Source of the DNA: Palaeococcus pacificus DY20341
GTDB taxonomy: Archaea > Methanobacteriota_B > Thermococci > Thermococcales > Thermococcaceae
Reading direction: 5' to 3'
NCBI RefSeq assembly: GCF_000725425.1
Contig: NZ_CP006019.1
Location: 1,302,001-1,366,000, forward strand
DNA: 64,000 bases
Position 1 is the first letter of the stretch. Each line of letters begins with the position of its first letter. Under the pieces are notes generated by a model. It worked only from the letters and a program-made list of their open reading frames with translations. It did no database searches and was not told where the DNA came from. Below are positions 1 to 8,422 of the stretch, piece after piece. The position numbers were made by a program, and so were the translations under genes.

Positions 1-1
1 T

Positions 2-676
2 GTTGAAGAACATATAACCTACTACCTCCGTTTTAGAGGGTTTAGTAAAAAAGAAGCCAAAAAGCGTTGCGAAGAAGCTCTCAAATCTTTTAATCTAAAT
101 GATCATAGACGTAAAAAACCGTTTCAATTAAGTACTGGTTTGAAAAGACGAGTGCAGTTAGCATCTGTCCTATCTGCCAAAGCGCCTGTGATTTTTCTTG
201 ACGAACCAACAACAGGACTGGATCCAAAAAGCAAGAGGAACACGTGGAAGCTAATCAAAGACAAAATTGAGGATAGTGGGGCAACTATTCTTCTTACAAG
301 CCACGATCTTTATGAGGTAGAGTATCTTGCGGATCGAGTGATCATCATAAACAATGGTCGACTAATAGCTGAAGGCACGCCGAGAGATTTGAGAAAAAGA
401 TTTGGTAAGACCGTTAAAGTTATTTTTGAAGATCCCATACTGATTTCTAATACTTTAATGGATGAATTTATGAAGGTTGATGGAATCAAGGGCATTTTTC
501 AAGTAAGCGAAAATGCAGTTGAGATAAAGCTGGATTCCTTGGATCGCTCCATTAACAACCTTGTTCGAATTCTCGCATCTAAGGAGCTAAAAATTAAGGA
601 TATTGTCACAACCGCTGCAAACTTCGAGGACGTGTACCTTGAAATAATAGAAAATTCTGGAGGTGACATGGGATGA
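2..676 (+). CDS. ABC transporter ATP-binding protein (5' end outside the window)
   Basis: ATPase of an ABC-2 type exporter, lacking its N-terminus and Walker A because the window begins inside it. The frame is open from base 2. The signature loop reads LSTGLKRRVQLA (Thr in place of the usual Gly/Ser), followed by Walker B VIFLDEP, the D-loop GLDP and the switch His in LLTSHD. A C-terminal accessory domain of about 80 residues follows, typical of DrrA/NodI-like exporters. The stop overlaps the start of the permease gene by ATGA, so the two are translationally coupled and should form one complex at the cytoplasmic membrane. The substrate cannot be deduced. Confidence 0.92.
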   Translation, partial: VEEHITYYLRFRGFSKKEAKKRCEEALKSFNLNDHRRKKPFQLSTGLKRRVQLASVLSAKAPVIFLDEPTTGLDPKSKRNTWKLIKDKIEDSGATILLTSHDLYEVEYLADRVIIINNGRLIAEGTPRDLRKRFGKTVKVIFEDPILISNTLMDEFMKVDGIKGIFQVSENAVEIKLDSLDRSINNLVRILASKELKIKDIVTTAANFEDVYLEIIENSGGDMG

Positions 677-1464
677 ACTTAAAATCAGTAGTGTCTTCGC
701 TTAGGGTCGCCATTTCAAGGGAAGTAAAAATGGGCATGGATTTGGAATTTTTCTTAGGAACGCTGTTTGAGCCTTTGATATACGTCATGCTCTTTGGGCC
801 TTTGATGGAAAAGCTCATTGGAAACGTGAATTTTGGAGGAAAAGAAATCTCCTACCTTGCTTTCATGTTTCCAGGAGTGCTCACGATAATAGGCATTAAC
901 CAAGGATTTCGGGGTGCTGCAACATTCATTCAGGATAAGTTCAGAGGTGGCTTGGAGACACTTTTTACACTCCCTGTGCCTCGCTCAGCTCTCTTCCTAG
1001 CCAAGATTTTGGGCTCATGTTTGAGAGCATTAATAGCAATGTCGGTAATTACACTCTTAGCAGCTTTAATGGCAGAAGGGCTTTCTTTGACATTATCAGG
1101 AATCCTAAAAAGCTTTTTGGTTAATATGAGCCTTGTTGTAGCCTTGGCAAGCTTCATGATATATCTCCTTTCCAAGAGCCAAAATCCAAATCTCCCTCTT
1201 GCAATTTCCAGCATATTACTGCTGCCCATGATGTTCCTTTCCACGGTGTTCTATCCTGAAAGCGTCTTCAGCAGTAACAGATTGCTCTCACTAATAGTCG
1301 CAGTTAATCCCATGACCCATGCCGCAAGGCTAGTTAGATCTTTTGTCTACTCAACCCCGCTATTAGCTTCAACGTTGCTAATATCTATGATATACTTATC
1401 AGCTCTTGCGCTTGTAAGCTTATTGCTAGGCGCCAGAGGGTTTGCGCAGGCACTTGAAAAGTAA
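673..1464 (+). CDS. ABC-2 type transporter permease
   Basis: Membrane subunit (263 aa) paired with the upstream ATPase, whose stop it overlaps by 4 bp (ATGA). About six hydrophobic segments are visible, beginning near residue 28 (FLGTLFEPLIYVMLFGPLM). The central stretch KFRGGLETLFTLPVPRSAL matches the conserved cytoplasmic ABC2_membrane region that contacts the ATPase. The gene ends the operon: the next gene has its own promoter. A multidrug or polysaccharide exporter is the usual role of this family; the sequence does not decide between them. Confidence 0.9.
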   Translation: MNLKSVVSSLRVAISREVKMGMDLEFFLGTLFEPLIYVMLFGPLMEKLIGNVNFGGKEISYLAFMFPGVLTIIGINQGFRGAATFIQDKFRGGLETLFTLPVPRSALFLAKILGSCLRALIAMSVITLLAALMAEGLSLTLSGILKSFLVNMSLVVALASFMIYLLSKSQNPNLPLAISSILLLPMMFLSTVFYPESVFSSNRLLSLIVAVNPMTHAARLVRSFVYSTPLLASTLLISMIYLSALALVSLLLGARGFAQALEK

Positions 1465-1514
1465 CCTTTGTGTTATCCTCTCTATTTTTATTCGCTATGG
1501 GAGGTTATCGTGAA

Positions 1515-1524
1515 ACTTAAATAC
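1515..1524 (+). promoter_or_regulatory. TATA box for the AlkD-like gene
   Basis: ACTTAAATAC is centred about 30 bp upstream of the ATG at 1550. No purine-rich ribosome-binding site is evident directly before that ATG, so the transcript is probably leaderless or nearly so. Inferred from archaeal promoter spacing only. Confidence 0.4.
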
Positions 1525-1549
1525 TTTTAGCAGGACTCTACGACGGGGT

Positions 1550-2248
1550 ATGATAATGATAGAGGATGTCTTAGATATTTTGGCATCTTTAGGAGATAAA
1601 AGAAATATTGAAGGCATGAAAAGGTTTGGCATAACTTCCTCCTCCAAGATTTTAGGGGTCCCTAAGCCAAAGCTGAGGGAGCTGGCTAAGAAAATAGGTA
1701 AAAACCATGAACTTGCCTTGAAGCTGTGGGATTCTAACATCCACGAAGCGCGAATTTTGGCGAGCATGGTTGCTGAGCCCGAGAAAGTTGATGAAGACCT
1801 AATGGAGCGCTGGGTCAAGGATTTTGACAACTGGGATTTGTGCGACCAATGTGTTATAAATCTTTTCTGGAGAACGAAGTTTGCATATAAAAAGGCCGTT
1901 GAGTGGAGCCAGAGAGAGGAGGAGTTTGTAAAAAGAGCAGGATTTGCTTTAATGGCAAAGTTAGCTATTAGCGACAAAAAGGCAAATAATGAGAAGTTTG
2001 AAAAGTTCTTCCCCTACATCCTCGAGGGTGCTAAGGACGAGAGAAACTATGTCAAGAAAGCTGTAAGCTGGGCGTTGAGACAAATTGGAAAGAGGAACTT
2101 GTATTTGAACAAAAAAGCCATTGAGCTGGCTGAGGAAATCAAAAAATTGGAAACCAAAAGTGCAAAATACATTGCCACAGAAACACTTAGAGAGCTGAGG
2201 AGCGAAAAAGTCCAGAGGAGGCTATCATCTAAAGAGATAGGGGCGTGA
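1550..2248 (+). CDS. DNA alkylation repair protein (AlkD-like, HEAT-repeat)
   Basis: 232-residue all-helical protein with the AlkD-family hallmark WDLCDQ near residue 100 and the conserved PKLRELAKKIG and SWALRQIGKR segments. AlkD proteins are HEAT-repeat DNA glycosylases that remove cationic alkylated purines such as 3- and 7-methylated bases. Length fits the family. The start is ATG 1550; an alternative ATG lies two codons downstream. Monocistronic: a convergent small gene and GNAT follow. Confidence 0.85.
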   Translation: MIMIEDVLDILASLGDKRNIEGMKRFGITSSSKILGVPKPKLRELAKKIGKNHELALKLWDSNIHEARILASMVAEPEKVDEDLMERWVKDFDNWDLCDQCVINLFWRTKFAYKKAVEWSQREEEFVKRAGFALMAKLAISDKKANNEKFEKFFPYILEGAKDERNYVKKAVSWALRQIGKRNLYLNKKAIELAEEIKKLETKSAKYIATETLRELRSEKVQRRLSSKEIGA

Positions 2249-2285
2249 TAAGACCCACAAGCTTTTGAAAAAATCAAAGAGTGGT

Positions 2286-2399
2286 TCAAAGAACCCTATT
2301 CCTAAAATCTATCGCATCCTTAACTGCCCACTCTTCCGCTATCTTCGGATCATCCCGGCTCACTTTTTTCCAAAACTTCCAACACTCACAATCTAACAT
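2286..2399 (-). CDS. Small conserved protein (37 aa), paralogue of the gene at 48236-48346
   Basis: A 37-residue ORF with a strong ribosome-binding site (GGTGAGGA, 3 nt before the ATG). The protein is rich in Trp and charge, with the core FWKKV (9-13), EEWAVK (22-27) and FRN (32-34). The same core occurs at the same spacing in the 36-residue ORF at 48236-48346, which supports real coding. It lies downstream of the GNAT gene at 2469 on the same strand. It has no signal peptide or TM segment. Function unknown. Confidence 0.7.
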   Translation of the reverse strand: MLDCECWKFWKKVSRDDPKIAEEWAVKDAIDFRNRVL

Positions 2400-2468
2400 T
2401 GTCCTCACCAATTGATAATAGTATGCTCAAAGTAGAACTCATAAGTGGTCAAAAATGGTCAAGAAAAG

Positions 2469-2921
2469 TCATTTCAAGCACTTTACATAGATTAAAGCTT
2501 CCTCCCCCCACTCAGGATAGGGGTCTATAAGGGCAATTCTCACGAACCCTCCCTTTTCATAAAAGCGCCTTGTTCGATCATAGGGTTTGTAGTTCAAGTC
2601 GCCGGAGGTTTTAACAAGGAGCACTTCAAAGCCCTTCCCCCTTGCCCATTCTTCAACGAACGACAAGAGGCTTGAGCCAATACCTTTGCCTTGGTGTTCT
2701 CTTTTTACGGCCATCCAGAGGATTTCAAGTGCTCTATCGTTGATGGGCTTTAGAATTATGAAGCCAATAACTTCGTTCTCATGGGCTATGAATGTAGCTT
2801 CGCTCTTTAGGTCGCGCTCAATCGCTTTAATTCCACCTTCGTTGAACCATTCTCTAAGGTCTTTGGCTATTTGGAGGCACTGCAAATACTCTTCTTCGCT
2901 TTGGAGAGGTTTGATTTCCAT
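2469..2921 (-). CDS. GNAT family N-acetyltransferase
   Basis: 150-residue single-domain acetyltransferase. The acetyl-CoA binding motif A reads REHQGKGIGSSLL near residues 80-92, followed by the helix FVEEWARGKGF and the closing strand GFVRIALI. Transfer of an acetyl group to an amine (protein N-terminus, amino acid or drug) is the family reaction; the acceptor is unknown. ATG start preceded by GTGAT. Upstream it diverges from the membrane protein at 3055. Confidence 0.88.
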   Translation of the reverse strand: MEIKPLQSEEEYLQCLQIAKDLREWFNEGGIKAIERDLKSEATFIAHENEVIGFIILKPINDRALEILWMAVKREHQGKGIGSSLLSFVEEWARGKGFEVLLVKTSGDLNYKPYDRTRRFYEKGGFVRIALIDPYPEWGEEALIYVKCLK

Positions 2922-3054
2922 AATCGATCACTTTCCCTTTTTATCATTTAGGCATTTTCTTAAGTTATAGGGAACGCTCCGAAACGTTATTTTCACAGAA
3001 TTCCTTAAATAACCTTAGCCTAATTATCTTTTGGTTGGAAATGGAGGGCCATCA

Positions 3055-4344
3055 ATGAGGAAGTTTGAAGATCCAGAGGCTCGCTATTTGTTAATGACGC
3101 TCATCATAGCATTCATAGTTTTCTCAGCTGTTTTAGTAGTCCCTATTAAGCTCATAGAGCCCGACGACATAACGTACTACGCCGCAATGAAGGCGTTTTC
3201 CCAAGGTAAAATCACAGTTTCGCGCTCCGAGCTTCTGGAGCTTCAAAGGGATGCAAGCTATGAAGAGCTCATAGGCGTGTCTAATCTTGCAGGCAAACAC
3301 CTTGGAATACAATACGTGAGGATTGATGTCGATGAGTATGCTTTGGAAAAGGCTCCCGGTTATGCCTTCATACTCGCCTTCTTTCACAAGCTCGGGCTTG
3401 AGAGAATAGTAAACTTAGTTTTTGGACTTTTTGGGCTGATTGTCTTCTACAAGCTCATCTCATTGGCTTACAATCCAAAAACTGCTTTTGTTTCTTCGCT
3501 AATCCTACTTTTCAATGCGACCTTCTTGGGAATGCTCTACAGGATTTACATGTCTGACTTTGCGAGCATGGTTTTTGTGCTCATCGGCGTGGCGTTCTAC
3601 TACATGGGACTCGAAAAAGAAAGCAAAACCCTAGCTGTGCTCTCCGGATTAGCTTTGGGATCGAGTGTGGCAATTAGATACACAAATGCCGTGATTTACT
3701 CTGCGCTCTTCCTCTATGCCGTGTGGTTTTTGAGAAAAGGCACGAAGAAACCGCTTAGATATCTTGGCATTCTCCTTTTGGGTTCGATTCCCCCTGTGAT
3801 TTTGCTCATGATATATCACTACACAGTCTTTGGAGGTCCATTTAGGGTGGGCTATGCATATACAATTGGCTACACAAACTTTGCTTTCCAGTTTCTGTTG
3901 AAGGGAGAGTGGCATAGGGCCTTTGCAATACTCTTGAGAAACTTCCTGGTTCACCCAAAGCTTCTCTTTGAAGGGTTCCCATCAATCTTTCTGCTTCCGG
4001 TGGGCTTGTACTTTGCAAGAAAAAGCCGCTTAACGCCCCTATTATTTCTGTGGTTCTTAGCATACTTTGGTTTATACTTCCAATACGATTGGCTCCGCGC
4101 CGATGCCTACATCTTCCAAATGCGCTTTTATCTCCCCTTCGCCCCAGTACTCGCAGCTTTGGCAGGAGTATTGATAGCGAGCATTTTAGATGAGAAAACG
4201 CCCAAAGAAATTAGAGCATTGGGCTATACGCTCTTTGGCTTCATATTGCTGGTGGACTTATCTTCATTTGCAAGTTTTGTGGCCCGTTACGTCCTTAATT
4301 TTAGGTTTGAACAGCCTTTGCTGCCTCCTCCTTTTAGGCCTTGA
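3055..4344 (+). CDS. PMT/GT39-like polytopic membrane glycosyltransferase (putative)
   Basis: 429 residues with about 10 hydrophobic segments. An acidic pair (EPDDITYY) follows the first TM helix near residue 38, as expected of the first extracytoplasmic loop of GT-C fold enzymes that use lipid-linked sugars. The remaining helices alternate with short loops, and the C-terminus ends in a Pro-rich LLPPPFRP. Family assignment rests on fold-level similarity only. ATG 3055 is chosen over the in-frame TTG at 3031 because GGAGGG lies 8 nt upstream. It may transfer sugars to S-layer proteins or lipids. Confidence 0.6.
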   Translation: MRKFEDPEARYLLMTLIIAFIVFSAVLVVPIKLIEPDDITYYAAMKAFSQGKITVSRSELLELQRDASYEELIGVSNLAGKHLGIQYVRIDVDEYALEKAPGYAFILAFFHKLGLERIVNLVFGLFGLIVFYKLISLAYNPKTAFVSSLILLFNATFLGMLYRIYMSDFASMVFVLIGVAFYYMGLEKESKTLAVLSGLALGSSVAIRYTNAVIYSALFLYAVWFLRKGTKKPLRYLGILLLGSIPPVILLMIYHYTVFGGPFRVGYAYTIGYTNFAFQFLLKGEWHRAFAILLRNFLVHPKLLFEGFPSIFLLPVGLYFARKSRLTPLLFLWFLAYFGLYFQYDWLRADAYIFQMRFYLPFAPVLAALAGVLIASILDEKTPKEIRALGYTLFGFILLVDLSSFASFVARYVLNFRFEQPLLPPPFRP

Positions 4345-4466
4345 TGAGTGAGTTTTTCTAAACGCTAAATTTCAACTAGCTCGTGGAAGAGGAGGTAATC
4401 ATTGTTAAAAATGTCTTTGAGCGTATAGATAAAAATTGCTAAATAAAAACCTGTGCCCTAGAAAAC

Positions 4467-4475
4467 AATTTAAAT
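4467..4475 (+). promoter_or_regulatory. TATA box for the methyltransferase at 4496
   Basis: AATTTAAAT is centred about 25 bp upstream of ATG 4496, which has no ribosome-binding site. This suggests a leaderless transcript. Inferred from spacing. Confidence 0.4.
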
Positions 4476-4495
4476 GGAGCATTAGTTAACTCTTT

Positions 4496-5110
4496 ATGGT
4501 TTTTGCAATGATGGAAGATAAATGGAACTTTGATGAATGGGCTCAAAGCTATGACGAAGATGTGAAGCAGGAAAACTGGATACACAAGGATTATAAAAAG
4601 GTTCTTAAACTCGTCGCGGAGAAAGCTAAAGGTATTGTAGTTGATATCGGCTGCGGCACGGGAAATATTTTGAGAGTCATTAAGTGTGAGCAATACATCG
4701 GTGTTGAGCCTTCAGGAGAAATGAGAAGAGTTTTTAAAGAAAAGTGGGGCTTTGAACCTGTAAACGGCCACTTCTTGGACATTCTTCTGCCAGCTGAAAC
4801 CGCCGATACTGTAATAACGACCTATGCTTTTCACCACGTGCCCGACGGGGAAAAGGAGAACGCAATAAAGGAGATGCTCCGGGTTCTAAAGCATGATGGG
4901 AAAATTGTCATTGGAGATGTCATGTTTGAGTCCGAAGAGGAGAAGAGACGCATCGGTGAAGAAGACGGTATAGCAGGGGAGATTGAGGATGAGTACTTCG
5001 CGACAGTAGAGCATTTGAGGGAGATATGCGAGAGACTGGGGCTTGAGTTTACGTTTGAGCAGATAAACAGGTATGTGTGGATCGCTGAGATGAAAAGAAC
5101 TACTCGATGA
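4496..5110 (+). CDS. Class I SAM-dependent methyltransferase
   Basis: 204 residues with a UbiE/Methyltransf_11-type Rossmann fold. Motif I is VVDIGCGTGN (about 46-55), the acidic post-I strand is IGVEPSGE, and ITTYAFHHVPD plus the motif LRVLKHDGKIVIGD follow. The C-terminal LREICERLGLEFTFEQINRY is typical of small-molecule methyltransferases. Substrate unknown. The ATG at 4508 is an alternative start. Its 3' end overlaps a convergent gene remnant on the minus strand. Confidence 0.85.
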   Translation: MVFAMMEDKWNFDEWAQSYDEDVKQENWIHKDYKKVLKLVAEKAKGIVVDIGCGTGNILRVIKCEQYIGVEPSGEMRRVFKEKWGFEPVNGHFLDILLPAETADTVITTYAFHHVPDGEKENAIKEMLRVLKHDGKIVIGDVMFESEEEKRRIGEEDGIAGEIEDEYFATVEHLREICERLGLEFTFEQINRYVWIAEMKRTTR

Positions 5111-5207
5111 TAATGCGACCATCCTCCATTATGGGCTCTCCGTCCACAAGCACCTTTGGATTCAGCAGGACAAAGTCACTACAGTACCTTCCTGAGTACC
5201 AAGACAT
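5100..5207 (-). pseudogene. Small ORF / C-terminal gene remnant between convergent genes
   Basis: A 35-codon open frame overlaps the 3' ends of the methyltransferase (plus strand) and of the GNAT gene (minus strand, other frame). Its translation after residue 9, DFVLLNPKVLVDGEPIMEDG and a final RIIIE, looks like the C-terminal strand of a metabolic enzyme, perhaps an M29-type aminopeptidase or an amidohydrolase. An AAGGAG lies 4 nt before its ATG, so a real 35-residue peptide cannot be ruled out. Most likely the tail of a deleted gene. Confidence 0.4.
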
Positions 5208-5994
5208 CAGGCTCCTTAAAGTCAGTCCAGTTCTTAAATCCAAGCTCTTTTAGGGGTTCAATCAAATCTTGCTTATCTTCAGGGAGCATTATGTCAATGC
5301 TGTCGTAGCCGAGTTTCTTTGCCTCAAAACTCATCGCAGGTAAAAGCGTTTTTATGCTCTCCATTGAGACTTTAAAAATTGTGAATGCCGGCTCAGTGTT
5401 CACTTCTGGATAAAGGAACTTGAATCCTTTAAATTCCCTAACCTTCGCCTTTTGGTTTAGCCATTCGATACTTTCCTTACATTTGTGCAGAAACTTCCAA
5501 CCGTAGGGGATATGGCCTTCATAGCCTAGTTCATCTAAAGAGGAAATTTTTGAAACGTTTGGTTCTTTTTCTTCCTCAAGCGCTCTTTGAACGTAATAAA
5601 ACCGCTCCACGATCTTAAATCCGTCCCTCTTTGCCATTGCAATGCTCTCTTTGTTGAGGAAGTAGGTTGAGAACTCCAGTGCATTTATGATGCCCTCTTC
5701 TGCCAGTTCTTTTCCTTTCTTGAGCATAAAGTTGTGCAAAAGCCTCCCAAACCCGTGTTTTTGATAATTGGGGTGAACTCTAAGGCCTTCAAGCCAGCCG
5801 ACTTTGTCAGGTAAGATTGTAAGCTTTGCCGTTCCGATGGCTTTTCCTTCAAGCTCGATAACATAGAAGTTTCCATCTTTCACCCAATTATCAAAAACCC
5901 TCGCAAGGTAGTCCTCACCTTCCCAGGTTAACTTTGCAATTTCCTCGATGAAGGGTTTATCTTCTGATTTAGCAGGCCTAATTATTGGTTCCAT
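5179..5994 (-). CDS. GNAT family N-acetyltransferase, two-domain
   Basis: 271 residues. The N-terminal GNAT domain (about 1-150) has the CoA-binding segment VHPNYQKHGFGRLL near 85-98. The C-terminal half resembles the second half of two-domain archaeal acetyltransferases, ending with a GFKNW segment and VLVLRKVL. Start taken at the ATG with GGTGG five bases upstream (5994) rather than the upstream in-frame start at 6027. The acceptor is unknown. Its 3' end overlaps the gene remnant at 5100-5207. Confidence 0.82.
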   Translation of the reverse strand: MEPIIRPAKSEDKPFIEEIAKLTWEGEDYLARVFDNWVKDGNFYVIELEGKAIGTAKLTILPDKVGWLEGLRVHPNYQKHGFGRLLHNFMLKKGKELAEEGIINALEFSTYFLNKESIAMAKRDGFKIVERFYYVQRALEEEKEPNVSKISSLDELGYEGHIPYGWKFLHKCKESIEWLNQKAKVREFKGFKFLYPEVNTEPAFTIFKVSMESIKTLLPAMSFEAKKLGYDSIDIMLPEDKQDLIEPLKELGFKNWTDFKEPDVLVLRKVL

Positions 5995-6105
5995 CGTACC
6001 ACCAAAAGTTCTATGCACCTTTGACATTTATAATTTTCCTACGTAGACTATTGCTTTTAAACAAAGCATTTTTGAGCTAACGTTGTGATGTTAATATTGC
6101 CAGCT

Positions 6106-6720
6106 TTACCTTACCTCAACTTCAATCACATCCCAGCTCTTCCAGCCTTTCTCTCCAAAGGCAACTATATAGAGATAATAAGTCCCCGCTTTTTGAGCTA
6201 TCACCTCAACCTGAAATTCTATGGTTTCATTGGGCTTTAAACAGAACTTCTGTGGGGTAATTTTGGTATCCAATCCTTCCACCTTCGTCAGTTTTCCCTG
6301 CATATAGCTCCATGAGGACTTTGAAGCTTCCGGACCGAGGTATGCCTTCAGCACTACGCAACCATCATAATAGCATGTGTTTTTAGACCCACCAGATTCT
6401 CCTACGTGATATTCCTTTCCGGTAATGTTGCCTCTAACCACAACCTTGTCTCCCTTGTGAATCATGACCTCGTTTTCACTCAATCTAATAGAGTGGATAT
6501 TCAACTCCCCGTAAGCCGGGTGCAGGCACTCGGGTTCAACTCTAGAAGCATTTTCATTCCCTCCATTAATTTCTAAAGGTGTTGATTCACTTTGAGAGTT
6601 ATTGTATTTCTCATTATCAGCTTCCAAAGATGTCTTCTGGTGCCTTTCGCTAATGAGCAAGCTTCCGGCTATCACTATCAAGATTAAACTCAAAATTAGG
6701 AAGAAATGAGTAAATTTCAT
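6106..6720 (-). CDS. Exported or membrane-anchored hypothetical protein
   Basis: 204 residues. An N-terminal hydrophobic segment (FFLILSLILIVIAGSLLI, about 6-23) acts as signal or anchor, followed by a low-complexity Ser/Asn linker to about residue 62 and a beta-rich domain with four Cys (in ECLHP, NTCYYDGC and FCLKP), probably disulfide bonded outside the cell. The C-terminal part (ETIEFQVEVIAQKAGTYYL, WDVIEVEV) resembles an Ig-like fold. GGAGG precedes the ATG. Direct GTTCT repeats sit over its likely transcription start. Function unknown. Confidence 0.75.
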   Translation of the reverse strand: MKFTHFFLILSLILIVIAGSLLISERHQKTSLEADNEKYNNSQSESTPLEINGGNENASRVEPECLHPAYGELNIHSIRLSENEVMIHKGDKVVVRGNITGKEYHVGESGGSKNTCYYDGCVVLKAYLGPEASKSSWSYMQGKLTKVEGLDTKITPQKFCLKPNETIEFQVEVIAQKAGTYYLYIVAFGEKGWKSWDVIEVEVR

Positions 6721-6752
6721 GAACCTGCCTCCTGATTTAGTGTCATAGACTC

Positions 6753-6780
6753 TATGTTCTCACAGAACCATATGTTCTCA
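6753..6780. promoter_or_regulatory. Candidate operator: repeated GTTCT elements
   Basis: TATGTTCTCA occurs twice, 18 bp apart (6753-6762 and 6771-6780). Between them the inverted partner AGAAC forms GTTCT-CAC-AGAAC. On the minus strand a TTAAATAAATT TATA-like sequence lies just upstream (about 6782-6795), so the repeats would cover the start of transcription of the exported-protein gene, a position typical of archaeal repressors. Regulator unknown. Confidence 0.4.
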
Positions 6781-6948
6781 ATTTATTTAAGCTTATTCAC
6801 CATTGTAAAACATGAGTCAAAAAGAGTAAGTCTTGGAGTTTTGTTTCTAAAATGGGTGAAACTTAAACAGAAAGTCCTCAAGATAAAACTCCGGGAGAAT
6901 CCTTAAAGTTTTTATGAACCTAAGCTATAAAACCTTAGAGGTGCTGAG

Positions 6949-7431
6949 ATGATTCCTCAAACCCACCTCAAAGTTCTCTATAAGCTGTATGAGAGGTTAA
7001 AGGATAGCAATGTGAATTGGGTTGTTACCGGAAGTCTTGGCTTTGCGCTCCAAGGTGTTCCAGTTGAGCCACATGACATTGATATCCAAACTGATAATGA
7101 AGGAGCTTATGAAATCGAGCGCCTCTTTTCTGAGTTTGTAGTTGAGCCTGTGAGATTTAAGGAAAGCGAGAGAATCCGCTCGCACTTTGGAGCGCTGATG
7201 ATTGAAGGCGTTAAGGTCGAGATAATGGGGGACATTCAAAAGAAAGTCAATGAGGAGTGGGAGCCGCCGGTGGACATAAACAAATACAAACGCTTTGTGC
7301 AAATTGAAGGGATGGAAATTCCCGTTTTGTCGCTAGAGTATGAGTATCAAGCTTATCTCAAGCTTGGAAGAATTGAAAAAGCGAAGATGCTGAAGGAGTT
7401 TTTAGAAAAGAGAGGAAAAGATGATGTTTGA
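6949..7431 (+). CDS. Nucleotidyltransferase-fold protein
   Basis: 160 residues. The Pol-beta type signature is visible: VVTGSLGFALQG (about 24-35) followed by the DID pair in HDIDIQ (about 43-48) and a third acidic strand in VKVEIMGD. Small proteins of this kind include MNT antitoxins and lincosamide/aminoglycoside nucleotidyltransferase relatives; no HEPN partner is adjacent. GAGGTG precedes the ATG. It ends exactly where the convergent GNAT gene begins its stop codon (zero spacing). Confidence 0.75.
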   Translation: MIPQTHLKVLYKLYERLKDSNVNWVVTGSLGFALQGVPVEPHDIDIQTDNEGAYEIERLFSEFVVEPVRFKESERIRSHFGALMIEGVKVEIMGDIQKKVNEEWEPPVDINKYKRFVQIEGMEIPVLSLEYEYQAYLKLGRIEKAKMLKEFLEKRGKDDV

Positions 7432-8352
7432 CTATCTACAATCTTTCCCTATCGAAATCACAAATTTTTCGTTTATTCTAAATGAGGCAACGATCGTTCT
7501 GAATGAGAGATACCCAAGGAGAATACCAAAGTCTCTAGTTTTCTTAAAACCTATATCCATCCTTTCGTTTTGGTTCTTGGAGAGCTTTAAAATCTGTTTC
7601 TCAATGAAAACTTCCAAACCTTTTGGGCTTAAAGGCTCTATCTTTAAGCTTACGCCCTCTCCGTAATTGAAGATTCCAAGCTCAAATGGATTCTCATAGG
7701 CAACTAAATCAAAGGCCTTTTTCTCTTCCATAACAGAGATTCCCGCAATTCTTGGCATTGTCCCTTCTTGCCCCGGCTGGCCTCTAAAATAAACTTTCAA
7801 GCGCGCATTGCCTATAATATCAGCAAAAGAAATCTCATAGAATTTCTCACTATGAAAGCTAACCTTCTTTCTGGAAACTTTGAACTCAAAGAGAGGATGA
7901 GTCTTGAGAAAGTTTTCGACAAAGCTGCCCTTTCCAAACCTAAAAAGCCAGAGTTGCTTCCTTTTAGAGAGTATCGCTGGATAAAAGTTAAACTTTTTAT
8001 AAAGGTTTAGGGCGGGAATATTATCGTATTCTGTCATTAAAAATTGAATATTGTGTCCTTTGCTTTCGGATATTTTGATGCACTCCTCTATGAGCTTTGT
8101 TCCAATTCCCTTTCCTTGGTATTCGGGATGCACTATTAAATTAACAATCTCCGCATAAGGTGGAAAAGCTACATCGAGAGTTACCTTTCCAACGACTCTA
8201 TCATCAGACAACGCTATTAGGACTTTTGAATAGTTCCTCAGGCTCTTCCAAATAGTGATAAGTTTTGGGCTGAATTTCCAGCCTAATGTATTATAAAGTT
8301 CCTCGACACCTTCTGCAAACTCCTCTTTAAACTCAAGGACTTGAACTTTCAT
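7432..8352 (-). CDS. GNAT family N-acetyltransferase with C-terminal extension
   Basis: 306 residues. The N-terminal GNAT domain carries VHPEYQGKGIGTKLIEEC (about 77-94). The remaining ~170 residues form a second mixed alpha/beta domain with no recognised motif. A GAGGTAG ribosome-binding site precedes ATG 8352. It is the last gene of the minus-strand run that contains the methyltransferase array, about 70 bp downstream of it. Substrate unknown. Confidence 0.82.
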   Translation of the reverse strand: MKVQVLEFKEEFAEGVEELYNTLGWKFSPKLITIWKSLRNYSKVLIALSDDRVVGKVTLDVAFPPYAEIVNLIVHPEYQGKGIGTKLIEECIKISESKGHNIQFLMTEYDNIPALNLYKKFNFYPAILSKRKQLWLFRFGKGSFVENFLKTHPLFEFKVSRKKVSFHSEKFYEISFADIIGNARLKVYFRGQPGQEGTMPRIAGISVMEEKKAFDLVAYENPFELGIFNYGEGVSLKIEPLSPKGLEVFIEKQILKLSKNQNERMDIGFKKTRDFGILLGYLSFRTIVASFRINEKFVISIGKDCR

Positions 8353-8422
8353 TTGGCACTACCTCAATTTTTAGCCCTTAAAGAGGTATTGCCAGTCGGG
8401 TATATTACACATTTGGTAATGT

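Noticed and set aside
3779-3796. GGGTTCGATTCCCC looks like the T-arm of a tRNA
   Set aside because: It lies within the reading frame of the GT39-like membrane protein, and no acceptor, D-arm or anticodon stem can be paired around it.
4345-4466. Short frame EEEVIIVKNVFERIDKNC downstream of the GT39-like gene, with GAGGAGG in front
   Set aside because: Fewer than 20 codons, no start at a proper distance, and not supported by any repeat or homology; treated as chance.
6949-7431. MNT antitoxin of a HEPN-MNT pair
   Set aside because: No HEPN-like gene is adjacent on either side; a stand-alone nucleotidyltransferase is the safer call.
7421-7666. 81-residue plus-strand ORF after the nucleotidyltransferase
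   Set aside because: Wholly antisense to the GNAT gene at 7432-8352, whose motifs are clear.
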